In this document: in pieces, positions 49,815 through 57,744 of the stretch | Numbering within the stretch: the first letter of the stretch is position 1 | Layout of the letters: every line of letters starts with the position of its first letter | Assembly (NCBI RefSeq): GCF_000615975.1 | Contig: NZ_BAMP01000001.1 | Location: forward strand, 62,001 to 126,000 | From: Nitratireductor aquibiodomus NL21 = JCM 21793 | GTDB taxonomy: Bacteria; Pseudomonadota; Alphaproteobacteria; Rhizobiales; Rhizobiaceae | Length of the DNA stretch: 64,000 nt | Direction of reading: 5' to 3' | The notes under the pieces: generated by a model | Database searches by the model: none | Seen by the model: the letters and a program-made list of their open reading frames with translations, nothing else | Told to the model about the DNA's origin: nothing | Position numbers and translations under genes: made by a program

Positions 49815-50291
49815 ATGAGCACTGCTGAACTTCCCGTGGACTACGAAGCGGAAACGAAGCCCGATCTGGCGCAGCACGCGGTGCTTCTTGCCGCCGTTTC
49901 CCTTATCGCGCTGGTGGGCAACACCGTCGCCACCGACGCAACCGTCATGCAGGGGCTGGTCGGTCTGGCTGTCCTTTACGTGATCGCATTGGTCGGTCTC
50001 GTGCTGACCCATGTCGTGCCGGTCGGCCTGCCGTCGGTCGCCTGGATCTCGCTGGTTGGCATTCTTGTTACCCTGCCATGGACGCCGGGCAGTGCCTGGG
50101 TTCTGGACAAGGTGAGCCACGTCAACTTCCTGACGCTCGCAACGCCATGCCTTGCATATGCGGGTATCGCGATCACACGCCGCGAGATTTCGATCGCCAG
50201 ATCTTCCGGCTGGAAGCTCTTCATCGTGGCCGTGTTCGTGATGACAGGCACTTATCTCGGGTCGGCAATCATAGCAGACCTGTTCCTTTGA
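49815..50291 (+). CDS. Small membrane protein paired with the DUF3100 protein
   Basis: Protein of 158 residues with four or five predicted membrane helices and no recognised domain. The ATG at 49815 follows GGAGAG at the end of the DUF3100 gene. Strict adjacency to a putative transporter, and their similar hydrophobic character, suggest a second subunit. Function unknown. Confidence 0.65.
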   Translation: MSTAELPVDYEAETKPDLAQHAVLLAAVSLIALVGNTVATDATVMQGLVGLAVLYVIALVGLVLTHVVPVGLPSVAWISLVGILVTLPWTPGSAWVLDKVSHVNFLTLATPCLAYAGIAITRREISIARSSGWKLFIVAVFVMTGTYLGSAIIADLFL

Positions 50292-50296
50292 CCGCG

Positions 50297-50329
50297 TCTG
50301 CGGCTGCTGCCATGGGTGGCAGCCGCAGA
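50297..50329. terminator. Strong hairpin after the DUF3100 operon
   Basis: TCTGCGGCTGC (50297-50307) pairs perfectly with GCAGCCGCAGA (50319-50329), an 11-bp stem just after the stop codon. There is no T-run. Confidence 0.55.
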
Positions 50330-50385
50330 ACGTCAATTCAGTTGCGGGGCAGGGCCCCGAGCTGACTTTGGCCCCAGTTTCCACG

Positions 50386-50428
50386 CCAGACCGCCTCGGC
50401 GTTTCACGGTATCGATGAGGCGGTCTGG
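50386..50428. terminator. Second hairpin between convergent operons
   Basis: CCAGACCGCCTC (50386-50397) and GAGGCGGTCTGG (50417-50428) form a perfect 12-bp stem with a 19-base loop, between converging genes. It likely insulates the two operons. Confidence 0.5.
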
Positions 50429-50476
50429 TTGGCGGTTCTCACGCTATTTCTGAAAGAAAAGCGGTTTCCGCGTTTC

Positions 50477-51262
50477 CTAACCATCCCGGGATTTACCAGC
50501 CACGGAAGCGTGCCATGGGGTCAGCCAGCCACGCAGCTGGGCGATGAGCGTGTAGAGCGTGAGGCCGATCAGTGTCAGCAGCACGATGACGGCGAAAAGC
50601 CCGGGCACCTGCAATTCCTGCAGCATGGCAACGGCGAGGTAGCCGAGCCCCTCATTGCCGCCGATGAACTCGCCGACAATGGCCCCGATCATTGACATCA
50701 CCACCGCCACTTCCATGCCAGCCAGGACGACTGGCAGGGCGGTGGGAAGGTCGAGCATGGTGAAGCGCTGAACCGGATTTGCCTGCAGCATCGTGAAGAC
50801 GTCCCGATCACCGGGCTCGACCGAGCGGAACGCAACCAGCGCGTTCGAGAAAACCGGAAAAAAGGCGAGAGCCGCAGCAATGACGATCTTCGATTCGAGA
50901 CCGAAGCCGAACCACAGTATGAAGAGCGGTGCGAGGGCGATCTTGGGGATCAGTTGCAGGCACACGATGAAGGGCTTGAAAGCCCATTCGAGCATCTGCA
51001 CGCGGGCCATTGCCATTCCAAGCGAAATCCCCAGAACAACGGCAATCACAAAGCCGGAAACGGCCTCGATCACCGTGACGAGGGCGTGGCCCCAAATGTC
51101 CGGATCGCTTACGAGGCCGATGAAGGCCGAAACGATCTGCATCGGTGTGGGCAGGATGAACGCGGAGACCTCTGCAGTGTGCACATAAACCGTCCAGGCA
51201 ATCAGGAAAGCAAAAACGGTTGCGGTCGGTAGCGCTATGCGGATGAACCGGTCGGTGCCCAT
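50477..51262 (-). CDS. NMT1/THI5-type ABC transporter permease (importer A)
   Basis: SsuC/TauC-like permease of 261 residues with about six helices. The contact loop reads MLQANPVQRFTMLDLPTALP, and the motif LIPKIALAPLFILWFGFG is shared by the family. Its start overlaps the ATPase stop (TGATG). Such importers carry sulfonates, nitrate, phthalate or pyrimidines; the operator it shares with the Rieske cluster favours an aromatic acid or related molecule. Confidence 0.87.
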   Translation of the reverse strand: MGTDRFIRIALPTATVFAFLIAWTVYVHTAEVSAFILPTPMQIVSAFIGLVSDPDIWGHALVTVIEAVSGFVIAVVLGISLGMAMARVQMLEWAFKPFIVCLQLIPKIALAPLFILWFGFGLESKIVIAAALAFFPVFSNALVAFRSVEPGDRDVFTMLQANPVQRFTMLDLPTALPVVLAGMEVAVVMSMIGAIVGEFIGGNEGLGYLAVAMLQELQVPGLFAVIVLLTLIGLTLYTLIAQLRGWLTPWHASVAGKSRDG

Positions 51263-52056
51263 CAGTGGCCTCCTGTCAGGCTGGCGCGCAGACGCACAAG
51301 CATGTCCTGAAACTCGGGTTTGCGTTGAAGATCAAGCGTGCGAGGACGCTCGAAGGGCATTTCGATTACCTCGGTGATGCGGGCCGGCCGGGACGCGAGC
51401 ACCACAACGCGATCCGAAAGGAACGCCGCTTCGGTGATGGAATGCGTGACGAGAATAGTGGTGACCTGCGCCTTGGCGCAAACGGACATCAGCTCCATGT
51501 TCAGTGTGTCGCGCGTCATTGCGTCAAGCGCGCCGAAAGGCTCGTCAAGCAGCAAGACCTGGGGTTCGGTGATCAGTGCCCTTGCAAGCGACGCACGCTG
51601 GCGCATGCCGCCGGAGAGCGCTGAGGGGCGGGCCTTCTCGAAACCTTTCAGGCCCACCGTCTCACACAGCGCGTGTGCGCGTTCTTCCCGTTCCACTCTT
51701 TTGACGCCTCGCAGGCGCAGGGGCAGGGCAACGTTCTCTGCCACACTGAACCAGGGGAAAAGGCGCGCCTCCTGAAACATCATCGAGACGGGGCGTGTGG
51801 CCTCCGACGATCTTTTGCCGCCTTCCCAGACGGACCGGTTGCGCACGATGACTTCCCCTTCGCTCGGCTGTTCCAGGCCGGCGATGATGCGCAGGAGCGT
51901 GGTCTTGCCGCAGCCCGACGGGCCGAGCAGGGATATGAAATCGCCCCGCTGCATGTCGAGTGTCGCGTCACCGATGGCACGGACGGCGTTTTCGCCCTGG
52001 CCGAAGGTTTTGCCGATACCCACGATGCGGATATCGGCAGTATTCTCGATGTTCAT
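51262..52056 (-). CDS. NMT1/THI5-type ABC transporter ATPase (importer A)
   Basis: SsuB/TauB-like ATPase of 264 residues. Walker A is GPSGCGKTT, Q-loop MMFQEARLFPW, signature LSGGMRQRASLARALI and Walker B VLLLDEPFGALDA. The start overlaps the binding-protein stop by four bases, and the permease follows directly. Confidence 0.92.
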   Translation of the reverse strand: MNIENTADIRIVGIGKTFGQGENAVRAIGDATLDMQRGDFISLLGPSGCGKTTLLRIIAGLEQPSEGEVIVRNRSVWEGGKRSSEATRPVSMMFQEARLFPWFSVAENVALPLRLRGVKRVEREERAHALCETVGLKGFEKARPSALSGGMRQRASLARALITEPQVLLLDEPFGALDAMTRDTLNMELMSVCAKAQVTTILVTHSITEAAFLSDRVVVLASRPARITEVIEMPFERPRTLDLQRKPEFQDMLVRLRASLTGGH

Positions 52057-53057
52057 GCTTTCAGAGCCTGGTCCAGAAGGTTGTTGGTGTAGAGCTCGCT
52101 CGCCGGTACGGCCTTATCGATGAGCTTGGCGTCGGCGAGCAGACCCACGGCGCGTTCCCAGACTTCCGGAACGTTGCGCAGGATATTTTCCTTACCCCTG
52201 GAGGCCCAGTTCTGCGCATTGGTGTGCAGATCCTTCTGGGCGGTTTCCGTATTGTTGAGGCCGGTCACATCGTGTTTCTCACCGATTTTAGCAAGGATCG
52301 GCGTCAGGTCTTCCGCGTCGACAATCTCTGCAGCCGCACGGTGCGTTGCCCGCAGGAACGAGATGAATTTGTTCGGGTTTTCGGCGATCTCATCGGGTCG
52401 CGCGACGTAGACCTGGCCGGGCATGCCGTCGTCGATGGGCATGACTTCGACGTCGTCGCGCGCCGAGCTGGCAATGATCATTGATGAGGTATTGCCGAGA
52501 AATGCACCGGCGCGGCCCGCTTCGATCAGCGCGAACGAGGCGGCGGAATCGGCGACCTTCACCTTGTTCACCGTGCCCGGTGAGGCACCGGCTCCTGTCA
52601 TCATCAGGTCGAGCGTGCCTTCCATCGAGCCACCGAGTGTCGCCATGCCGACTGTGCGTCCCTCCAGGTCAGCGATCGTCTTCACAGGGTTTTCCTTGGA
52701 AGACAGCACGAAGAAGGGCGACCGCTGGGCGATCGTTGCGATCGAGATAAGCGGGGCGTCATTGTTCACGCGTGAAACGATATAGTTTGTGCCGCCGGTG
52801 CGTCCGGCGTCCATCTGCCTGGCAATTGTCATCTGTGCCGCGAGAGCCGCACCCTTGCCAGCCTGCAGGTTCATGGCCAGGCCTTCTTCGGCGTAGTAGC
52901 CGGCCGCATCGGCATAGATGACCGGCGCAAAGGCCAGTGAAAGCGTGAACGGTGTGATGAAGTTGAAGCTGTCCTGTGCATGGCCTCTGCCCGGGAATGA
53001 CAGCATGGCTGCACTCCCCATCGCACCCAGCATCAGGTTGCGTCTTGTCAGTTGCAT
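52053..53057 (-). CDS. NMT1/THI5-type ABC transporter substrate-binding protein (importer A)
   Basis: Periplasmic binding protein of 334 residues. The N-terminus MQLTRRNLMLGAMGSAAMLS carries a twin-arginine-type motif, then cleavage after GHAQ. Mature segments include FAPVIYADAAGYYAEEGLAMNLQAGKGAALAAQM, the classical NMT1 start. I use the ATG at 53057, behind GAGGGG. First gene of importer A; a promoter and operator lie immediately upstream (53073-53130). Confidence 0.87.
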   Translation of the reverse strand: MQLTRRNLMLGAMGSAAMLSFPGRGHAQDSFNFITPFTLSLAFAPVIYADAAGYYAEEGLAMNLQAGKGAALAAQMTIARQMDAGRTGGTNYIVSRVNNDAPLISIATIAQRSPFFVLSSKENPVKTIADLEGRTVGMATLGGSMEGTLDLMMTGAGASPGTVNKVKVADSAASFALIEAGRAGAFLGNTSSMIIASSARDDVEVMPIDDGMPGQVYVARPDEIAENPNKFISFLRATHRAAAEIVDAEDLTPILAKIGEKHDVTGLNNTETAQKDLHTNAQNWASRGKENILRNVPEVWERAVGLLADAKLIDKAVPASELYTNNLLDQALKA

Positions 53058-53072
53058 GAGTTGCGCCCCTCT

Positions 53073-53130
53073 GTTCATATTTGAACGTAATGTTCAATTT
53101 AATCTAAGCGCAAATCGAAGGCCGTGGCAA
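53073..53130 (-). promoter_or_regulatory. Promoter and triple half-site operator of importer A
   Basis: Read on the minus strand: TTGCCA (53125-53130), 17 bases, TTAGAT (53102-53107), six bases, then GAAC-N5-GTTC-N6-GAAC (53073-53095), which ends 15 bases before the start codon. The same architecture occurs at 56429-56488 and 56582-56639. The operator covers the expected transcription start, as for repression. Confidence 0.75.
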
Positions 53131-53174
53131 GAGTGGGCTTGATCGGTTCGGCGCAACCGGGTGGCCCACCGCAT

Positions 53175-54005
53175 TCAGGTACCCGTGCCCTCCTTGCGGG
53201 GGGAGGTGGGCATGCCGCCCAGCAAACGTGTGATGGCGTCTGCGGTGCGCACCACCTCGTCTCGAATCCCGGTGTCAATGCTGTCGACACGGTCGGCGGA
53301 GGCTGACTGGGTGGCGTTGATCGCGGCTACGACATTCCCCTCAATGTCGCGCACCGGTGCGGCTATGCTGGCAATTCCTGTTTCGAAGCTGCCGATCTGG
53401 ACAATTGCAGGCGTGCCGCGGTCCCTTTGCCACTGCGCGACGAGTTCGCCCAGACTGCGCGGGGTTTGGCCTGGCGCGTTCTGATAGGTCTCGTCGCGGT
53501 AAAGACGCACCAGGTCGCTTTCGCTGAGGTCGGCGAGAAGCACGCGACCCATCGTGGTGCCGGCTGCCGGAAGGCGGCTGCCGACATGAACGATGCTTGC
53601 AAGGCCCATATGGCTGGGAACACGCAGCATGTAGAGGACGAAGCGTCCATCGCGTACGCCAAGATGCGCTGACCAGTCCGTCCTGTCGCGGAGTTTTTCG
53701 AGTTCCGGCAGGGCCACTTCGACCAGCTCGCGGGTCGCAAGATAGCCGTAGCCAAGGCGCAGAACCGCAGGGCCGAGCGTGTAGCGCCCTGTCTGCGGGT
53801 TGTGCAGAAGGTATCCTTGCTGGGCGAGTGTGTAGACGGTGCGAAACGCTGCGGATCGCGTCGTTTGAAGTCGACGGGCTATGTCGGAGAGTGTCATTTC
53901 ACGATCTTCGGGCGTGAAAGACTGCAGCGCCTGTAGCCCGCGGATCAAACCGGGGACGAGATACTTGTCGTCGGAGTGAGGTGGTGTGATGGGCGTTTTA
54001 TCCAT
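53175..54005 (-). CDS. IclR-family transcriptional regulator
   Basis: IclR regulator of 276 residues. The N-terminal winged helix reads MTLSDIARRLQTTRSAAFRTVYTLAQQGYL; the effector domain includes IASIAAPVRDIEGNVVAAINAT. IclR proteins often control aromatic degradation genes. It lies between importer A and the bicupin gene and diverges from the latter. It is the leading candidate to bind the GAAC/GTTC operators on either side. Confidence 0.85.
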   Translation of the reverse strand: MDKTPITPPHSDDKYLVPGLIRGLQALQSFTPEDREMTLSDIARRLQTTRSAAFRTVYTLAQQGYLLHNPQTGRYTLGPAVLRLGYGYLATRELVEVALPELEKLRDRTDWSAHLGVRDGRFVLYMLRVPSHMGLASIVHVGSRLPAAGTTMGRVLLADLSESDLVRLYRDETYQNAPGQTPRSLGELVAQWQRDRGTPAIVQIGSFETGIASIAAPVRDIEGNVVAAINATQSASADRVDSIDTGIRDEVVRTADAITRLLGGMPTSPRKEGTGT

Positions 54006-54073
54006 AAAACAGTGTCTAGCAGGTAAAATCCGCCTGCACTAGCCTTCTCGCACTTCACGCGAAAGGAAAGCCC

Positions 54074-55021
54074 ATGACCATACATGCGACCGCCACTTCG
54101 GCCCTGGCGCAGGGACTTGCAGCCCATACAGGCCGCTTTACAGACAAGACCTTTGACTGGAATGCTTTCCCGTCAAATGCCGGGTTCGATGATCTGGCCC
54201 GGGCACAGATGCGTTACATCGGTGCCGGGGGTTCTCCAAAGGTTGGCGACACATCAACCATGAAGCCGGATCATTTCACCTTGAGCCTGATCTACAAGGA
54301 ACCCGGGAAATACGCTGCCTGCCACAGCCATGAGATTGAGGAGAGTTTCCTCATCATCGACGGGGTGCTTGTGGTTGGCTGGGAGAAGGACGGCGAGGTT
54401 GTCGAGGTCAAGCTCGGTGCCAAGGACATGATCCTCAATGCCCGTGAGATCGGCCACGGCTTCCGCAATGATGGCGTCACGCCGGTACTGATGTCCATTT
54501 CGGTCGATGTCGGCAAGCCGCTGCCGCCGGTCTATCACTATCATCCGAAGGAGCATCCGGCGGAGCTAGCGCGGAGTTTTGGTGCCGAGCCCGGCAAGAC
54601 ATTGCCTTTCGATCGCAACGGCAGCCACCCGCTGCAGAAGCTGATGGCGCAGTATGTGGTGCGTCACAACGAACTGCCGACAATCTGGGAAAAGGCCGGC
54701 TTCACCCGCAAGGTCTATGTGGGTGAGGGCGGCATTGCGCACGACACCTGCCGCAAGGAGATGCTGGGCATTCCTTCGGGCGTCGGCATCAAGCCGATCG
54801 TCCGCGATGTGGAAGACGCCTATCTCGTTCTCGAAGGTGGGCTGATCGTCGGCTGGGAGGAGAATGGCGAGACCGTTGAGGTTGAGCTTGGGCCACGCGA
54901 TCTGGTCAAGACGCCTGCCGGTCGCAAGCACTGGTTCCGCAACAACTCCGCCGCTCCGGCCACAGTGTGGTCGGTTGTCGGATCGGCTCAGGCTGACGGC
55001 ATAGTCTACGAGGCTGCCTAG
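54074..55021 (+). CDS. Bicupin protein
   Basis: Protein of 315 residues with two cupin domains. The first (about 75-140) holds ACHSHEIEESFLIIDGVLVVGWEKDG and a distal RNDGVTPVLM. The second (about 225-300) holds EDAYLVLEGGLIVGWEENG and GRKHWFRNN. The two halves are similar to each other, an internal duplication. The first has a fuller metal-binding set (H-x-H-x3-E) than the second. It may be a dioxygenase of the gentisate/homogentisate type or a binding protein; I cannot say which. GAAAGGAAAG precedes the ATG. Confidence 0.75.
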   Translation: MTIHATATSALAQGLAAHTGRFTDKTFDWNAFPSNAGFDDLARAQMRYIGAGGSPKVGDTSTMKPDHFTLSLIYKEPGKYAACHSHEIEESFLIIDGVLVVGWEKDGEVVEVKLGAKDMILNAREIGHGFRNDGVTPVLMSISVDVGKPLPPVYHYHPKEHPAELARSFGAEPGKTLPFDRNGSHPLQKLMAQYVVRHNELPTIWEKAGFTRKVYVGEGGIAHDTCRKEMLGIPSGVGIKPIVRDVEDAYLVLEGGLIVGWEENGETVEVELGPRDLVKTPAGRKHWFRNNSAAPATVWSVVGSAQADGIVYEAA

Positions 55022-55043
55022 GCGCGGCCCATGCAGAAAGACC

Positions 55044-55069
55044 GCACCCAGCCCATGCAGGCTGGGTGC
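55044..55069. terminator. Hairpin after the bicupin gene
   Basis: GCACCCAGCC-CATGCA-GGCTGGGTGC, a perfect 10-bp stem shortly after the stop. The remaining intergenic sequence to 55281, between convergent genes, holds nothing I recognise. Confidence 0.55.
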
Positions 55070-55281
55070 GCGCCATCACTGGTTTAGAAACAGTCAGAGC
55101 GATTTCCAGGCAAAAATTTGCCATGCGCGCCGGGGGCAAGACGTTGGAGTTCAACCACTTCGCTCCGGGCTTCGAGCCTGAGGAGAGCATCAAGGGTGGG
55201 ATTGCAGCGGCGCAAACCATGAATGCCAACGCCGTTCCGGTGCCGCCGCGCCGGCACCGGATATGCTACTCCGAATTGAGA

Positions 55282-56410
55282 TCAGGTGCTTTCAGAGAGA
55301 GCCGTCTCCCAGGCGTCGTATCCGTAGACCCAGTCCGCGTTCGAGCCTTTTTTCAGCCAGTTGTTCGCGAGTGATCCCTCCTGCACCCTGGCGGTTCTGG
55401 GGATGCGAGCAGCCTCATAATGTTTGAAGGCCTCCGAAACCGTGTCCGGCACAGTGCCGCTCAGGGCGCGTGCCAGAACGACCGCATCCTCGATCGCCAT
55501 GCATGCACCCTGCGCCATGAATGGCACCATGGGGTGTGCAGCATCACCCAGAAGCGTAATGCGACCCTTCGACCAGCGCTGCATCGGTTCGCGTACATGC
55601 AATGCGGAACGGGTGACGCTTTCACAGGCATCCAGCAGGGCGCGTGCTTCAGGGTGAAAATCGGCATAGGCTTCGCGCAACTCGCCGATATCGCCCGGCA
55701 GTGTCCATCCTTCTTCCGCCCAGTCGTCCTGCGGGGTGGTGGCGAAGACGAAAATCTCGCTGCCGAGGTTGAGCGGGAAGGTAACGATCTGGCGTTCAGG
55801 TGTCGGTCCCCACCATTTCGTGAACGAGTCGAGATTGGGGATGTTGCCGCCCCGCTCGCGCGGGAAAACGGCGCGATAGGAGACCAGGCCGGTGAACCGG
55901 GGGTGATCTTCGCCGAACAGTGAATGCCGCACCGCCGAGTGAATGCCGTCGGCGCCGATCAAGCGTCTGCTTCAAACCGTGTACCATCGGAGAGAATGGC
56001 GACCGCGCCGCTGCCGCCTTCCTCGGCGGCGATGACCTGTGAGGCGAAGCGGATCGTGTTCTCCGTCAGGGCGTTTTCCAGCGCAGCGAGCAGATCCGCA
56101 CGGTGAATGGTGAGCTGGGGCGCACCGTAGCGCTCTTCCGCTGCGGTGCTCATTGGTAGACGTGAGGTTTCCTCTCCCGTATCCCAGGTTCGGCTGATGC
56201 GATATTCGGGGCGTGCCGCAGTCGTTCGCAGCAATTCGCCGATACCCAGCCGTCGAGTGCGTGCACGGCATTCGGGGTAAGGTTGACGTCGGCGCCAATG
56301 CGACCAAAGGCGCGCGCGCGCTCGAAAATCGTGACGTCGTGTCCCTGTTTCTGCAGTGCGATCGCGGCGGCCATTCCGCCGACGCCGCCCCCGGCTATGC
56401 CGATCTTCAT
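55282..56410 (-). CDS. FAD-dependent aromatic monooxygenase, salicylate-hydroxylase-like (two frameshifts)
   Basis: Flavoprotein hydroxylase of about 376 residues when repaired. It begins MKIGIAGGGVGGMAAAIALQKQG (FAD GxGxxG). The middle fragment carries APQLTIHRADLLAAL, then LIGADGIHSAVRHSLFG and the C-terminal FAD motif LLGDAAHPMVPFMAQGACMAIEDA. Two bases are missing: a C near 56249 (GGCTGGG for GGCCTGGG) and a T near 55961 (GCTTGATC for GCTTTGATC). Repair gives ALDGLGIGELLRTTAARP and EADALIGADG. It lies on the opposite strand from the Rieske operon but shares its operator type. Confidence 0.82.
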
Positions 56411-56428
56411 TCAGCTCACTCCCGAAGT

Positions 56429-56488
56429 GTTCAAATAAGAACTATAAGTTCAAAAAATAACGGTATTGCGCTGGGCTGGTTCTGTCAA
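56429..56488 (-). promoter_or_regulatory. Promoter and triple half-site operator of the FAD monooxygenase
   Basis: On the minus strand: TTGACA (56483-56488), 17 bases, TACCGT (56460-56465), eight bases, then GAAC-N5-GTTC-N6-GAAC (56429-56451), ending 18 bases before the start codon. Same order and orientation as the sites for importer A and importer B. Confidence 0.75.
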
Positions 56489-56581
56489 CGCAGTCCGGCC
56501 TGTCACGCAACCTGCCGGCGGTCCGACCGGGTGATGCAATCCAAAGATTTCGATCCTGCCCGAGGGGCGCCGGGAGGCCGC

Positions 56582-56639
56582 TTGACACGGGATCATCGAT
56601 CCGTCATTCTTATTTTGAACAATATGTTCTTATTTGAAC
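56582..56639 (+). promoter_or_regulatory. Promoter and triple half-site operator of the importer B/Rieske operon
   Basis: TTGACA (56582-56587), 17 bases, CATTCT (56605-56610), six bases, then GAAC-N5-GTTC-N6-GAAC (56617-56639), ending 15 bases before the start at 56655. The GTTC-N6-GAAC half is an exact inverted copy of the one at 56429-56442. Confidence 0.77.
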
Positions 56640-56654
56640 ACAAAGGAGGGGAAG

Positions 56655-56957
56655 ATGGACGCCTTCAAAGATCGCCTGTCGCAGCGCGCCTTCGATACGG
56701 GGCGTTCCGGGCTGGAGCATCAATGTCGCGGGCGTGAGCTGGACGAGCGAGAGAATGCGCTGGCCGATGCCTTGATGACGATCTACGCCACGGGCGAGCA
56801 CGACTTCTCCATGGTTGCGCGACAGTTGGCGGAAAAGAACGTCGTTGCCCCTCGCTCCGGCAGAACCGACTGGACGGAAGCGCTTCTGGCTGAAGAGTTG
56901 CAGGCGACGAACAGGGAGCTTGATGCAGCTTACGAGGCCAGCGGTTATGGCGCTTGA
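56655..56957 (+). CDS. Small recombinase-like helix-turn-helix protein
   Basis: Protein of 100 residues behind an excellent AAGGAGGGG ribosome site. The segment TGEHDFSMVARQLAEKNVVAPRSGRTDWTEALLAEEL resembles the helix-turn-helix region found in serine recombinases, but there is no catalytic domain. I recall small proteins of this kind beside oxygenase genes; their function is unknown. It is the first gene of the importer B/Rieske operon and overlaps the ATPase by 11 bases. Confidence 0.7.
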   Translation: MDAFKDRLSQRAFDTGRSGLEHQCRGRELDERENALADALMTIYATGEHDFSMVARQLAEKNVVAPRSGRTDWTEALLAEELQATNRELDAAYEASGYGA

Positions 56958-57717
56958 GTTTCGTTCCGTCACCAAGGAGTTCACAACGGGGACAGGGCAA
57001 AATCTCGTCGCCGTCAACGACATCAGCTTCCGGGTGAACGAGGGTGAGTTTGTCTCGGTTGTCGGGCCCTCGGGCTGCGGCAAGAGCACCATTCTCAGCA
57101 TGACCGCGGGCCTTTACCAGCCGACGCGCGGGGAGGTTTATGTCAGCGAAGAACCGGTGGCGGGCCCGAACGCGCATGTCGGTTTCATGCTTCAGAAGGA
57201 TCTGCTTCTGCCCTGGCGTGACATCGTTTCAAACATTGAATTCGGACTTGAAGCGCGCGGCGTTGCCAAAGCGGAACGCCGGGATCGGGCCATGATCGAA
57301 CTGAAGCGCTGTCATCTGGCGGGGTTCGAAAACCATTACCCCTACCAGTTGTCTGGCGGCATGCGTCAGCGCGCGGCGCTGGCTCGCACGCTTGCGATCA
57401 AACCGGAAATCGTCCTGCTGGACGAACCGTTTTCCGCACTCGATGCGCAGACCAAGCTTCTGCTCCAGAACAGTTTCGCGGGCACCATTTCGCAGACCGG
57501 CAAGACAACGCTGCTGATCACGCATGACCTGTCGGAGGCGGTGCTGATGTCCGACCGCATTCTCGTCCTTTCCGAACGACCGGGCACCATCGTGACGGAG
57601 ATCAAGGTTGATTTGCCGCATCGCGAAGAACCGCTTCGCCGCAGGGTGATGCCCGAGGTCAGCGATTACGCAGCCCAGATATTCAAACACCTGAAACTCG
57701 AAGAAAAAGCCATCTGA
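56947..57717 (+). CDS. NMT1/THI5-type ABC transporter ATPase (importer B)
   Basis: SsuB-like ATPase of 256 residues starting MALEFRSVTKEF. Walker A GPSGCGKST, Q-loop FMLQKDLLLPW, signature LSGGMRQRAALARTLA, Walker B VLLDEPFSALDA. The ATG at 56947 lies within the end of the preceding gene, which suggests translational coupling. Confidence 0.92.
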   Translation: MALEFRSVTKEFTTGTGQNLVAVNDISFRVNEGEFVSVVGPSGCGKSTILSMTAGLYQPTRGEVYVSEEPVAGPNAHVGFMLQKDLLLPWRDIVSNIEFGLEARGVAKAERRDRAMIELKRCHLAGFENHYPYQLSGGMRQRAALARTLAIKPEIVLLDEPFSALDAQTKLLLQNSFAGTISQTGKTTLLITHDLSEAVLMSDRILVLSERPGTIVTEIKVDLPHREEPLRRRVMPEVSDYAAQIFKHLKLEEKAI

Positions 57718-57744
57718 CTGGCACTAAGCAAAAGGGGAATTTTG

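Noticed and set aside
55066-55374. A 102-codon frame in the bicupin/FAD intergenic region
   Set aside because: No ribosome site, no recognisable domain, and its last third overlaps the FAD gene on the other strand.
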